Assembly (NCBI GenBank): GCA_019242385.1
Contig: JAFAVO010000318.1
Span: forward strand, 1-9,553
From: Gammaproteobacteria bacterium
GTDB lineage: Bacteria > Pseudomonadota > Gammaproteobacteria > Steroidobacterales > Steroidobacteraceae
Direction: 5' to 3'
Length of the DNA stretch: 9,553 nucleotides
This document shows positions 1 through 5,215 of the stretch, in pieces. Within the stretch, counting starts at the first letter, position 1. Each line of letters starts with the position of its first letter. A program made the position numbers and the translations under genes. Under the pieces are notes generated by a model. It was given only the letters and a program-made list of their open reading frames with translations. It made no database searches and had not been told where the DNA came from.

Positions 1-259
1 CGGGCAGCGCACGCAGACTGCGGAACGCAGCGGCCCACAGCGCCGCCTCGAACCCCAGCAACAGAATCGCCAGCAGTGCCGTCAGTCCCATCACGGTTAC
101 GAAGATCGGGAAGAACTGCCGCCGCGCGCGGATCCGGCTGATCAGCGGCACCATGCGCATATTGATGAGCGCAAGACCAATGACGTGCAGAACGAGTGTT
201 ACCACGATCAACGGCAACGCCCACGCCCAGTTCCCGTCCCAGCTCATGGCGTCAGCCAT
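1..259 (-). CDS. Integral membrane protein, ion-channel-like, N-terminal part (cut by window edge)
   Basis: An open frame runs from ATG at 259 to the left edge, 86 codons with no stop. The start is supported by GGAGGG at 271-266, six bases upstream; a second in-frame ATG lies at 247. The visible protein has a short N-terminus, a first hydrophobic helix (about residues 14-34, containing LPLIVVTLVLHVIGLALI), a basic cytoplasmic-type linker (RIRARRQ, about residues 44-50) and a second hydrophobic helix (about 53-73, ending LLLGFEAALW). The topology and the HxIGLxLI / GFEAALWAA pattern resemble small bacterial proteins annotated as two-TM potassium-channel-like (Ion_trans_2). The pore loop with its selectivity motif would lie beyond the edge, so the channel identity is inference. 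It lies downstream of the tRNA on the same strand, separated by 94 bases, and probably has its own promoter. Confidence 0.65.
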   Translation of the reverse strand, partial: MADAMSWDGNWAWALPLIVVTLVLHVIGLALINMRMVPLISRIRARRQFFPIFVTVMGLTALLAILLLGFEAALWAAAFRSLRALP

Positions 260-302
260 TCGAAGCCCTCCGCTGTTGTAATGCTGGTGTGAACGCGCTG
301 CG

Positions 303-318
303 CCTCCCGGACGGGAGG
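303..318 (-). terminator. Hairpin downstream of tRNA-Gly, possible processing or termination signal
   Basis: CCTCCC (303-308) pairs perfectly with GGGAGG (313-318) across a four-base loop, a very stable GC stem. It lies 36 bases past the 3' end of the tRNA on the minus strand. No run of T follows it in either direction, so it does not meet the usual intrinsic terminator definition. It may be a Rho-independent-like stop, a barrier to 3' exonuclease trimming, or chance in GC-rich DNA. The 8-bp palindrome CACCGGTG lies next to it at 321-328. The rest of the 260-353 gap holds the ribosome binding site of the membrane protein gene and nothing else recognisable. Confidence 0.3.
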
Positions 319-353
319 GTCACCGGTGGTGTGCTCGAGACGAGACGGAAAGA

Positions 354-429
354 TGGAGCGGGCTAACGGGTTCGAACCGTCGACCTGTACCTTGGCAAGG
401 TACCGCTCTACCAACTGAGCTAAGCCCGC
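354..429 (-). tRNA. tRNA-Gly (anticodon GCC)
   Basis: Read on the minus strand this is a full 76-base cloverleaf including an encoded CCA at 356-354. The acceptor stem GCGGGCT pairs with AGCCCGC; the D arm is GCTC/GAGC around an AGTTGGTA loop. The anticodon stem GTACC/GGTAC encloses TTGCCAA, giving anticodon GCC for glycine codons GGC/GGU. The T arm is GACGG/CCGTT around TTCGAAC, with one G-U pair. The discriminator base is U73, the usual base for bacterial tRNA-Gly. It follows pgsA on the same strand, as glyW does in E. coli. The cysT and leuZ tRNAs that follow glyW there are not present in the visible downstream sequence. Confidence 0.97.
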
Positions 430-449
430 GTCCTTATGAGGAGCGCGAA

Positions 450-477
450 ATTCTATGTACACCCCTTCGGAAGTCAA
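450..477 (-). promoter_or_regulatory. Sigma70-type promoter of tRNA-Gly with GC-rich discriminator
   Basis: On the minus strand TTGACT (477-472) and TAGAAT (455-450) are separated by 16 bases, close to the consensus -35 and -10 boxes. The sequence just after the -10 box is TTCGCGC, a GC-rich discriminator of the type linked to stringent (ppGpp/DksA) control of stable RNA genes. The mature tRNA 5' end lies 20 bases past the -10 box, leaving a short leader for RNase P to remove. This lets the tRNA be made independently of the upstream pgsA transcript. The rest of the 124-base gap (430-553) between pgsA and the tRNA is AT-richer than its surroundings and shows no clear terminator. Confidence 0.75.
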
Positions 478-553
478 GGCGAGTGCTCTGGCCACCCACG
501 CTCGAATTAAAGTGAGGTATATCCCATAAGCCTATGTTCCCACGAGCCTTACC

Positions 554-1114
554 TCACCTATTCAGCTCAGGCCAGGCCGCGCGCAGATAAGCCAGCATAG
601 AGACGAGCGTCGCACCGGCGGCCACCACCGTGAGCACGACTCCGATCCGATAGGTCGGCAGTCCCAGGAGCGGCCAGCGGTACAGCATCATCGAGAGCCC
701 CGTGATCTGCAGGATGGTCTTGTACTTGCCGAGCTGTGAGACGGCCACCTTGCGCCGCGCGCCTATTTCCGCCATCCACTCGCGCAGCGCGGAGATGGTG
801 ATCTCCCGGCCGATGATGACGATTGCGGTGAGCACGATGAGAGCGCGCGGGTCCTTGCCCACGAGCAGCACGAGGGCCACGGCCACGATCAACTTATCGG
901 CCACCGGATCGAGGAATGCCCCGAGGCGCGAGATCTGGCCGAAGCGCCGTGCGAAGTAGCCATCGAGCGAATCGGTGACGCCGGCGGCCGCGAACAGCAG
1001 TCCAGCTGCCGGATCAGCCCACGGATAGGGCATGTAGAACAACAAGATGATCAGCGGGATCGCCGCGATGCGCGTCCAGGTGAGCGTGTTGGGAAGGGTC
1101 CACTCCGTGCCCAT
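554..1114 (-). CDS. pgsA: CDP-diacylglycerol--glycerol-3-phosphate 3-phosphatidyltransferase
   Basis: An inner-membrane enzyme that makes phosphatidylglycerophosphate from CDP-diacylglycerol and glycerol-3-phosphate, the committed step to phosphatidylglycerol and cardiolipin. The 186 residues match the usual family length. The CDP-alcohol phosphotransferase signature is complete: D48-x2-D51-G52-x2-A55-R56-x8-G65-x3-D69-x3-D73, within TDSLDGYFARR and GAFLDPVADK. The motifs REITISALREWMAE and a C-terminal SMLAYLRAAWPEL also match the E. coli enzyme as I recall it. Several hydrophobic helices are visible (about residues 10-30, 36-50, 75-105, 130-150 and 155-178). ATG at 1114 has only a weak Shine-Dalgarno (GAG, about nine bases upstream), which fits translation in the wake of uvrC, 32 bases upstream. 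A tRNA-Gly gene follows. Confidence 0.97.
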   Translation of the reverse strand: MGTEWTLPNTLTWTRIAAIPLIILLFYMPYPWADPAAGLLFAAAGVTDSLDGYFARRFGQISRLGAFLDPVADKLIVAVALVLLVGKDPRALIVLTAIVIIGREITISALREWMAEIGARRKVAVSQLGKYKTILQITGLSMMLYRWPLLGLPTYRIGVVLTVVAAGATLVSMLAYLRAAWPELNR

Positions 1115-1127
1115 AAAGTTGCGCTCA

Positions 1128-1139
1128 GCGAGATCTCGC
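1128..1139. repeat. 12-bp perfect palindrome in the uvrC-pgsA gap
   Basis: GCGAGATCTCGC reads the same on both strands and sits in the 32-base space between uvrC and pgsA. As RNA it could form a four-pair hairpin with loop GAUC just ahead of the pgsA start, or it could be a binding site for a dimeric protein. It might also be chance; no second copy was noticed in the window. Confidence 0.4.
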
Positions 1140-1146
1140 GGGTGGT

Positions 1147-2958
1147 TCAGGAGCCCGGGTGCAGATGATCATAAAGAGTTCTCGCGAGCGCCGCGCCGAT
1201 TCCGCTCACCTGTGTCAGGTCGGCAACTCCCGCGCGCATGACCCCCTGCAGGCCGCCGAAATGCTTCAGCAGCGCGCGCCGCTTGGCGGGGCCGAGTCCG
1301 GGTACGACCTCCAGCACCGACTCGTTGTAGCGCCGCGCGCGCTTGCGGCGATGGCCGCTGATTGCAAAGCGGTGTGCCTCGTCGCGGATGCGTTGGATGA
1401 GCCGGGAGGCGGGTCCGTGCGCTGTGGGCGTGATTGGGGTTTGGGCGCCGTACACGAACAGCCGCTCCTGCCCCGGCCGCCGCTCCGGCCCCTTGGCGAC
1501 ACCGACCAGCGCCAGCTCGGCGAACCCGAGCGCAGCCAGCACCGCGTGCACCTCACGGATCTGTCCCACACCGCCATCGATGAGCAATACATCGGGAGCC
1601 GGCACCTCGCCTTCTCCGACTCGACGGTAGCGTCGCTCCAGGGCCTGCCGCAGTGCGCCATAGTCATCGCCAGGCGTGACCCCGCGAATGTTGAAGCGGC
1701 GATACTCCTTCTTCAGCGGGCCCTCGGGACCAAACACCACGCAGGAGGCGACCGTGCCCTCACCGCCGGTGTGGCTGATGTCGAAGCATTCCAGGCGCTG
1801 CGGCGCCTCGGGCAGGTCCAGCTCACGGGCGAGATCGGCGAGCATCTCCTCCATCCCCGCGCGCCGCGCCAGGCGCATGCGCAGTGCCTGTGTGGCGTTC
1901 TCGCGTGTGAGCTCGACCCAACGCGCGGCAATCCCGCGCACCGGACAGCGGACCTCGACGGCCCGTCCGAGCCGTTCGCGCAGCGCTTCCGCGAGCGCAG
2001 CTGCATCCTCGGTGCGGCTGCCGAGCAGCACCTCGGCGGGAGCGTCGGCGTTGGCGTAATACTGCATCACGAATGAGGTCAGGGCTTCGTGCGGCTCGGC
2101 GAGCACCGCACGCGGGAAGAAGCTGCTGGTGCCGAGATTGCGTCCGCCGCGGACCAGCATCACGCTTACGGCGTATTCGCCGGCATCGCCCGCGATGGCG
2201 AACACGTCGGCATCGCGCGCCCCCTCGGCCATCACCACCTGCTGGGCCTGGATGCGCTTGAGCGCGGCGAGCTGATCGCGGATCTGTGCGGCGCGCTCGA
2301 ACTCGAGCCGTGCTCCGGCCTCCTCCATGCGTGCCTGCAGCTCCGCATTCACCTCATCGCTGCGGCCCTCGAGCACTTTCACCGCCGCAGCGATGTCCTG
2401 TGCGTAGGCATCGCGGCTGATCAGCCCTACGCACGGCGCCGAGCAGCGCCCGATCTGATGCTGCAGACAGGGCCGGCTGCGGTTGGCAAAGAAGCTGTCG
2501 CGACAATTGCGGATGTGAAACAGCTTCTGCAGCTGGTTGAGTGTGTCGCGCACGGCACCGGCATTGGGGAACGGCCCGAAGTAGCGTCCGGGCGCCGAGC
2601 GCGTGCCGCGGTAGAACTCCAGGCGCGCGTACTCGTGCTCGATGTACAGATGGATGTAGGGGAAACTCTTGTCGTCGCGCAGCACCACGTTGAAGCGCGG
2701 CTTGTGCGCCTTGATCAGGTTGTATTCGAGCAGCAGCGCCTCGGTCTCCGAGTTGGTGACGGTGACCTCGATGCGGCTGATCTGGGCGATGAGCGCCTGT
2801 ACCTTGGGGTCGACGTTGCTCGCCGCAAAGTAGGTAGCCACACGGTCCTTGAGGCTGCGGGCCTTGCCGACGTAGAGCAGCTCCTCGGCTGCGCCATACA
2901 TGCGGTACACGCCCGGGCGGCGCGGCAGCGAGGCGATGTATTCCTTGTGATCGAACAT
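1147..2958 (-). CDS. uvrC: Excinuclease ABC subunit C
   Basis: The dual-incision nuclease of nucleotide excision repair, acting after UvrA/UvrB mark a bulky lesion. At 603 residues it is full length. In order: a GIY-YIG domain (about residues 13-95; G16-V17-Y18, Y29-V30-G31, R39, E78) for the 3' cut; a cysteine region with C152, C164, C172 and C176, equivalent to the reported Fe-S ligands of E. coli UvrC; a UVR motif (about 200-236) that contacts UvrB; and an RNase H-like domain for the 5' cut, with D393 in FDISHTGGEG, D461 in LLIDGGVGQ and H529 in RDEAHRFAISGHR. A C-terminal helix-hairpin-helix pair (about 548-600; VPGLGPAKRRALLKHFGG and VSGIGAALA) completes it. ATG at 2958 lies three bases after the glycosylase stop with only a weak GGA upstream, so translational coupling is likely. 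Confidence 0.98.
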   Translation of the reverse strand: MFDHKEYIASLPRRPGVYRMYGAAEELLYVGKARSLKDRVATYFAASNVDPKVQALIAQISRIEVTVTNSETEALLLEYNLIKAHKPRFNVVLRDDKSFPYIHLYIEHEYARLEFYRGTRSAPGRYFGPFPNAGAVRDTLNQLQKLFHIRNCRDSFFANRSRPCLQHQIGRCSAPCVGLISRDAYAQDIAAAVKVLEGRSDEVNAELQARMEEAGARLEFERAAQIRDQLAALKRIQAQQVVMAEGARDADVFAIAGDAGEYAVSVMLVRGGRNLGTSSFFPRAVLAEPHEALTSFVMQYYANADAPAEVLLGSRTEDAAALAEALRERLGRAVEVRCPVRGIAARWVELTRENATQALRMRLARRAGMEEMLADLARELDLPEAPQRLECFDISHTGGEGTVASCVVFGPEGPLKKEYRRFNIRGVTPGDDYGALRQALERRYRRVGEGEVPAPDVLLIDGGVGQIREVHAVLAALGFAELALVGVAKGPERRPGQERLFVYGAQTPITPTAHGPASRLIQRIRDEAHRFAISGHRRKRARRYNESVLEVVPGLGPAKRRALLKHFGGLQGVMRAGVADLTQVSGIGAALARTLYDHLHPGS

Positions 2959-2961
2959 TCT

Positions 2962-3693
2962 TCAATCCGGCGCGGCTCGCGCGCTGGCGCGTGCGCCGGG
3001 GAGGCCCGCGCGCTCGCAGGCGCGCGCGACCACCTTTACGAACATCGCGGACGTCAGACGGCGCGTGGCGGTGTTGTAGCGGCTGCAATGATATGAATCG
3101 ATCAGCCAGTGTGTCGCATCGAGCTGATGCTCGCGACCGTGCCCGAAGGGATAGGCCGCGCGGCGCAGTCCGAGGGCGAGCAGCAGCCCTTCGTGGGCAA
3201 TCCGCCCGAGTGCCAGGTACACCCGCGCCGAGCGCAGCTGCTGCAGCTCGGCAGCCAGATAGCTGTTGCAGTGACGCACCTCCAGCGGCAGCGGCTTGTT
3301 TCCGGGCGGCACACATTTCACCGTGTTGACGATGCGTGCGTTGATGAGCCGCAGCCCGTCCTGCGCCGAGTGCGACTGTGCGCGGCTCGCAAGACCCGCC
3401 TCATACAGCGTCTGGTACAGCAACAGTCCCGCGTGGTCGCCGGTGAAGGGCCGCCCGGTGCGATTGGCGCCGTGCAGGCCCGGGGCGAGCCCGACGATGA
3501 CGATGCGCGGCCGCGCGGCCCCGAAGGAAGGCACCGGTCGCGCCCAGTAGTCGGGATGCCGCTGCCGGGTTCGCGCGAGGAACTCCGCGAGCCTCGGGCA
3601 GCGCGTGCAGCCCGGGTCGTAAGCCACGTTGAGGGTTCGCGCGGGACGCAGCTCAGTCACTCTGAGCCGCTGCTCAGCTCGCAGACGCTCCAC
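2962..3693 (-). CDS. Uracil-DNA glycosylase, family 5 (UdgB)-like
   Basis: Predicted to remove uracil, and in this family other deaminated bases, from DNA to start base excision repair. The 243 residues include four cysteines placed as in Fe-S family 4/5 glycosylases: C29 and C32 (GCTRCPRL), C127 (VKCVPPGNKP) and C142. Motif 1 is GLAPGLHGANRTGRPFTGD (residues 68-86), typical of family 5, where the polar catalytic residue of other families is replaced. The second motif reads SYHCSRYNT (H202), with Cys where many relatives have Pro. The start is GTG at 3693, supported by GGAG seven bases upstream; it overlaps the end of the DAHP synthase frame by 20 bases. A GTG at codon 12 is an alternative start. 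The C-terminal tail (about residues 225-243) is Ala/Arg-rich and unlikely to be structured. The gene sits directly before uvrC, suggesting a joint repair transcript. Confidence 0.9.
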   Translation of the reverse strand: MERLRAEQRLRVTELRPARTLNVAYDPGCTRCPRLAEFLARTRQRHPDYWARPVPSFGAARPRIVIVGLAPGLHGANRTGRPFTGDHAGLLLYQTLYEAGLASRAQSHSAQDGLRLINARIVNTVKCVPPGNKPLPLEVRHCNSYLAAELQQLRSARVYLALGRIAHEGLLLALGLRRAAYPFGHGREHQLDATHWLIDSYHCSRYNTATRRLTSAMFVKVVARACERAGLPGARASARAAPD

Positions 3694-4669
3694 TGCGCCG
3701 CTCCGCGCGGCGGCTCTGGCTGCGCTCGGCGATCAGCATCGCGAGCTCGAGGGCCTGCTCGTGATTGAGCCGCGGATCGACGCTCGAGCGGTAAGCGCGC
3801 GCGAGATCCGCATCGGTGAGTCCGCGCGCGCCGCCGGTGCATTCGGTGACATCATCGCCGGTGAGCTCGATGTGCACGCCACCGAGGTGCGAGCCGAGCT
3901 CCGCATGAATGCGGAACGCCAGGTCGAGCTCGCGCAGGATGTTCTCGAAGCGGCGGGTCTTCAGTCCGCCGGTCGTGGTCTCGGTGTTGCCGTGCATCGG
4001 GTCGCACACCCACAGCACCCGCTGCCCGGTCTGCCGCACGGCCTCGATCGCCTTCGGCAACGCCGCTGCGATCTCCTTGGCTCCGAAGCGGTGGATGAAG
4101 GTGAGCCGGCCCGGCTGGTTCTGCGGATTCAGGGCATTGACCAGACCCTGCAGCCAGGCGGCATCCATGGCGGAGCCGATCTTCACTCCGATCGGATTGG
4201 CAATGCCGCGGAAGTACTCGATGTGCGCGCCATCGAGCGCCGCGGTGCGCATGCCGATCCAGGGCATATGGGTCGAGAGGTTGTACCAGCGATTCTGGCG
4301 CGGAATGAAGCGCGTCTGCGCCTGCTCATACAGCAGGTGCAGTCCTTCATGGCTCGCATAAAAATCGACCAGCGTCGCTTCGTGCACCGGATGTCCGCTC
4401 ATGCCTTCGAAGAAGTCGAGCGCATCGCCGATCGAGCGGACGATGCGCTCGTACGCGTCTTTCAGCGCCGCGTGGTGGACGAAGCCCAGATCCCAGTACT
4501 CCGGGTGGTGCAGATCGGCAAAGCCGCCCTCGACCAGAGCGCGCACGAAATTCAGGGTCAGCGCCGCGCGCTCGTAGCCCCGCAGCAGCAGCTCCGGATC
4601 AGCCGCACGGGCCTCCGCGGTGAACTCCGGACGGTTGACGAGATCGCCGCGATAGCTCGGCAGGGTCAC
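3674..4669 (-). CDS. Class II DAHP synthase, C-terminal part (out of frame with its N-terminal part)
   Basis: This frame carries about 70% of a plant/Mycobacterium-type 3-deoxy-D-arabino-heptulosonate-7-phosphate synthase, which joins phosphoenolpyruvate and erythrose-4-phosphate in the first step of the shikimate pathway. From the GTG at 4669 it reads VTLPSYRGDLVN, which in relatives follows directly on the DTETRxG sequence that ends the upstream frame. Family motifs include FYASHEGLHLLYE, WIGMRTAALDGAHIEYFRG, ANPIGVKIG, PGRLTFIHRFG, CDPMHGNT (H226, counting the GTG as 1), HIELTGDDVTEC (E268) and SSVDPRLN (D298). H, E and D are the expected metal ligands, so the active site is intact here. 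No convincing Shine-Dalgarno precedes the GTG, so it may not be a true start. The 331 residues show no further stop or shift. It overlaps the start of the glycosylase gene by 20 bases. Confidence 0.9.
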   Translation of the reverse strand: MTLPSYRGDLVNRPEFTAEARAADPELLLRGYERAALTLNFVRALVEGGFADLHHPEYWDLGFVHHAALKDAYERIVRSIGDALDFFEGMSGHPVHEATLVDFYASHEGLHLLYEQAQTRFIPRQNRWYNLSTHMPWIGMRTAALDGAHIEYFRGIANPIGVKIGSAMDAAWLQGLVNALNPQNQPGRLTFIHRFGAKEIAAALPKAIEAVRQTGQRVLWVCDPMHGNTETTTGGLKTRRFENILRELDLAFRIHAELGSHLGGVHIELTGDDVTECTGGARGLTDADLARAYRSSVDPRLNHEQALELAMLIAERSQSRRAERRSGASAS

Positions 4670-4672
4670 CCG
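4663..4672 (-). other. Frameshift site in the DAHP synthase gene (GTGA overlap)
   Basis: On the minus strand the local sequence is GCC GGG TGA CCC TG. The upstream frame ends ...T-R-A-G-stop at TGA (4668-4666); the downstream frame reads GTG-ACC-CTG (V-T-L) from 4669. Inserting one G in the GGG run would give GCC GGG GTG ACC CTG and join both parts into one class II enzyme of about 461 residues without any other change. The site can be read as a one-base deletion in a G run, a sequencing or assembly indel, or a GTGA stop/start overlap giving two polypeptides. It is not a canonical X-XXY-YYZ slippery heptamer. Confidence 0.85.
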
Positions 4673-5058
4673 GCGCGCGTCTCGGTATCCGCCGAGCGCG
4701 GCTTTGCGTACTGCCCGGCCATGCGGCCAACGCGGATGATGGGCTTCTTCAGTCCATGAACCAGCACCAGGCTCATCTGCAGGAGGATCTTGAGCTTCTT
4801 GGCGATGATGTCCGATTCGCAGTCGGCGAAGGTCTCCGCGCAGTCCCCGCCCTGCAGCAGGAAGGCCTCGCCACGCTGCGCGGCGGCCAGGCGATCGCGC
4901 AGCGCCTCGACCTCCCAGGACACCACGATCGGCGGCAGCCGGGAAATGTGCGCGACGACCCGCTCGAGCGCCCGGGCGTCGGCATACACCGGCTGCTGCT
5001 GGGCGGGCCGGGTCTGCCAGCTCGCGCTGTGCCAGGAGGTGGTTTCCGGGGCTCGCAT
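4666..5058 (-). CDS. Class II DAHP synthase, N-terminal part
   Basis: ATG at 5058 is preceded by AGGA with eight bases of spacing, a good start; the frame stays open further upstream, but that part is not family-like. The 130 residues match the N-terminus of class II DAHP synthases: SWQTRPAQQQPVY near the start, a helical RLPPIVVSWEVEALRDRL region, and GEAFLLQGGDCAETF (residues 63-77), in which C73 is the expected metal-binding cysteine. GRMAGQYAKPRSADTETR (111-128) is also characteristic. It stops at a TGA exactly where the TIM barrel should continue, and that continuation is found in the -1 frame. This fragment cannot be active alone, because the other three metal ligands lie in the downstream frame. 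It heads the minus-strand run leading to the glycosylase, uvrC and pgsA. Confidence 0.9.
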   Translation of the reverse strand: MRAPETTSWHSASWQTRPAQQQPVYADARALERVVAHISRLPPIVVSWEVEALRDRLAAAQRGEAFLLQGGDCAETFADCESDIIAKKLKILLQMSLVLVHGLKKPIIRVGRMAGQYAKPRSADTETRAG

Positions 5059-5215
5059 GTCATTGATCCTAGCACGTATTTGTGGCGAGCCCGGGCGGCC
5101 CACGAGGTACTCCGGGGAGGCTCCGGAATGGCTGGCGCGCGCCGCACTTCGAAGGCAGAATGCGCCCCTTTTCAACCGGGCCCCGCGCCATCGCGGTGGT
5201 CTCGTGAGGGCCGCT
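5059..5215. promoter_or_regulatory. Divergent intergenic region between DAHP synthase and lysine dehydrogenase
   Basis: These 157 bases must hold the control signals for both divergent units, yet no -35/-10 pair stands out on either strand. It contains the two ribosome binding sites (AGGA at 5070-5067, minus; GAGGG at 5206-5210, plus). It also holds several inverted repeats: a six-pair stem CCGGGG/CTCCGG with one G-U pair (5112-5126, plus strand), the 10-bp palindrome GGCGCGCGCC (5134-5143), and CCGCG-CCAT-CGCGG (5183-5196) ten bases before the plus-strand ribosome binding site. These could be operators or leader hairpins, but GC-rich DNA makes such matches common. Confidence 0.45.

Noticed and set aside
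244..495. 83-codon minus-strand frame covering the tRNA
   Set aside because: It reads straight through the tRNA-Gly gene and its promoter, and overlaps the better supported membrane protein start in another frame.
1159..3096. Long plus-strand open frames (305 and 335 codons) opposite uvrC and the glycosylase
   Set aside because: They are shadows of GC-rich coding sequence: no family motifs, biased Arg/Ala/Gly/His composition, and the opposite strand encodes clearly conserved proteins.
4660..4675. Programmed -1 ribosomal frameshift as the confirmed explanation for the split DAHP synthase
   Set aside because: GCCGGGTGA is not a standard slippery heptamer and slippage of the P-site GGG codon onto CGG would mismatch; kept only as a possibility, not as a feature.
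3629..4759. 376-codon plus-strand frame opposite the DAHP synthase
   Set aside because: It lies antisense to motif-rich class II DAHP synthase sequence and shows no recognisable domain, so it is a GC-driven open frame.
4790..5215. Upstream extension of the lysine dehydrogenase frame to 4790
   Set aside because: The extension runs antisense through the DAHP synthase N-terminus and lacks any motif; the Rossmann fold begins right after ATG 5216, which has a good ribosome binding site.
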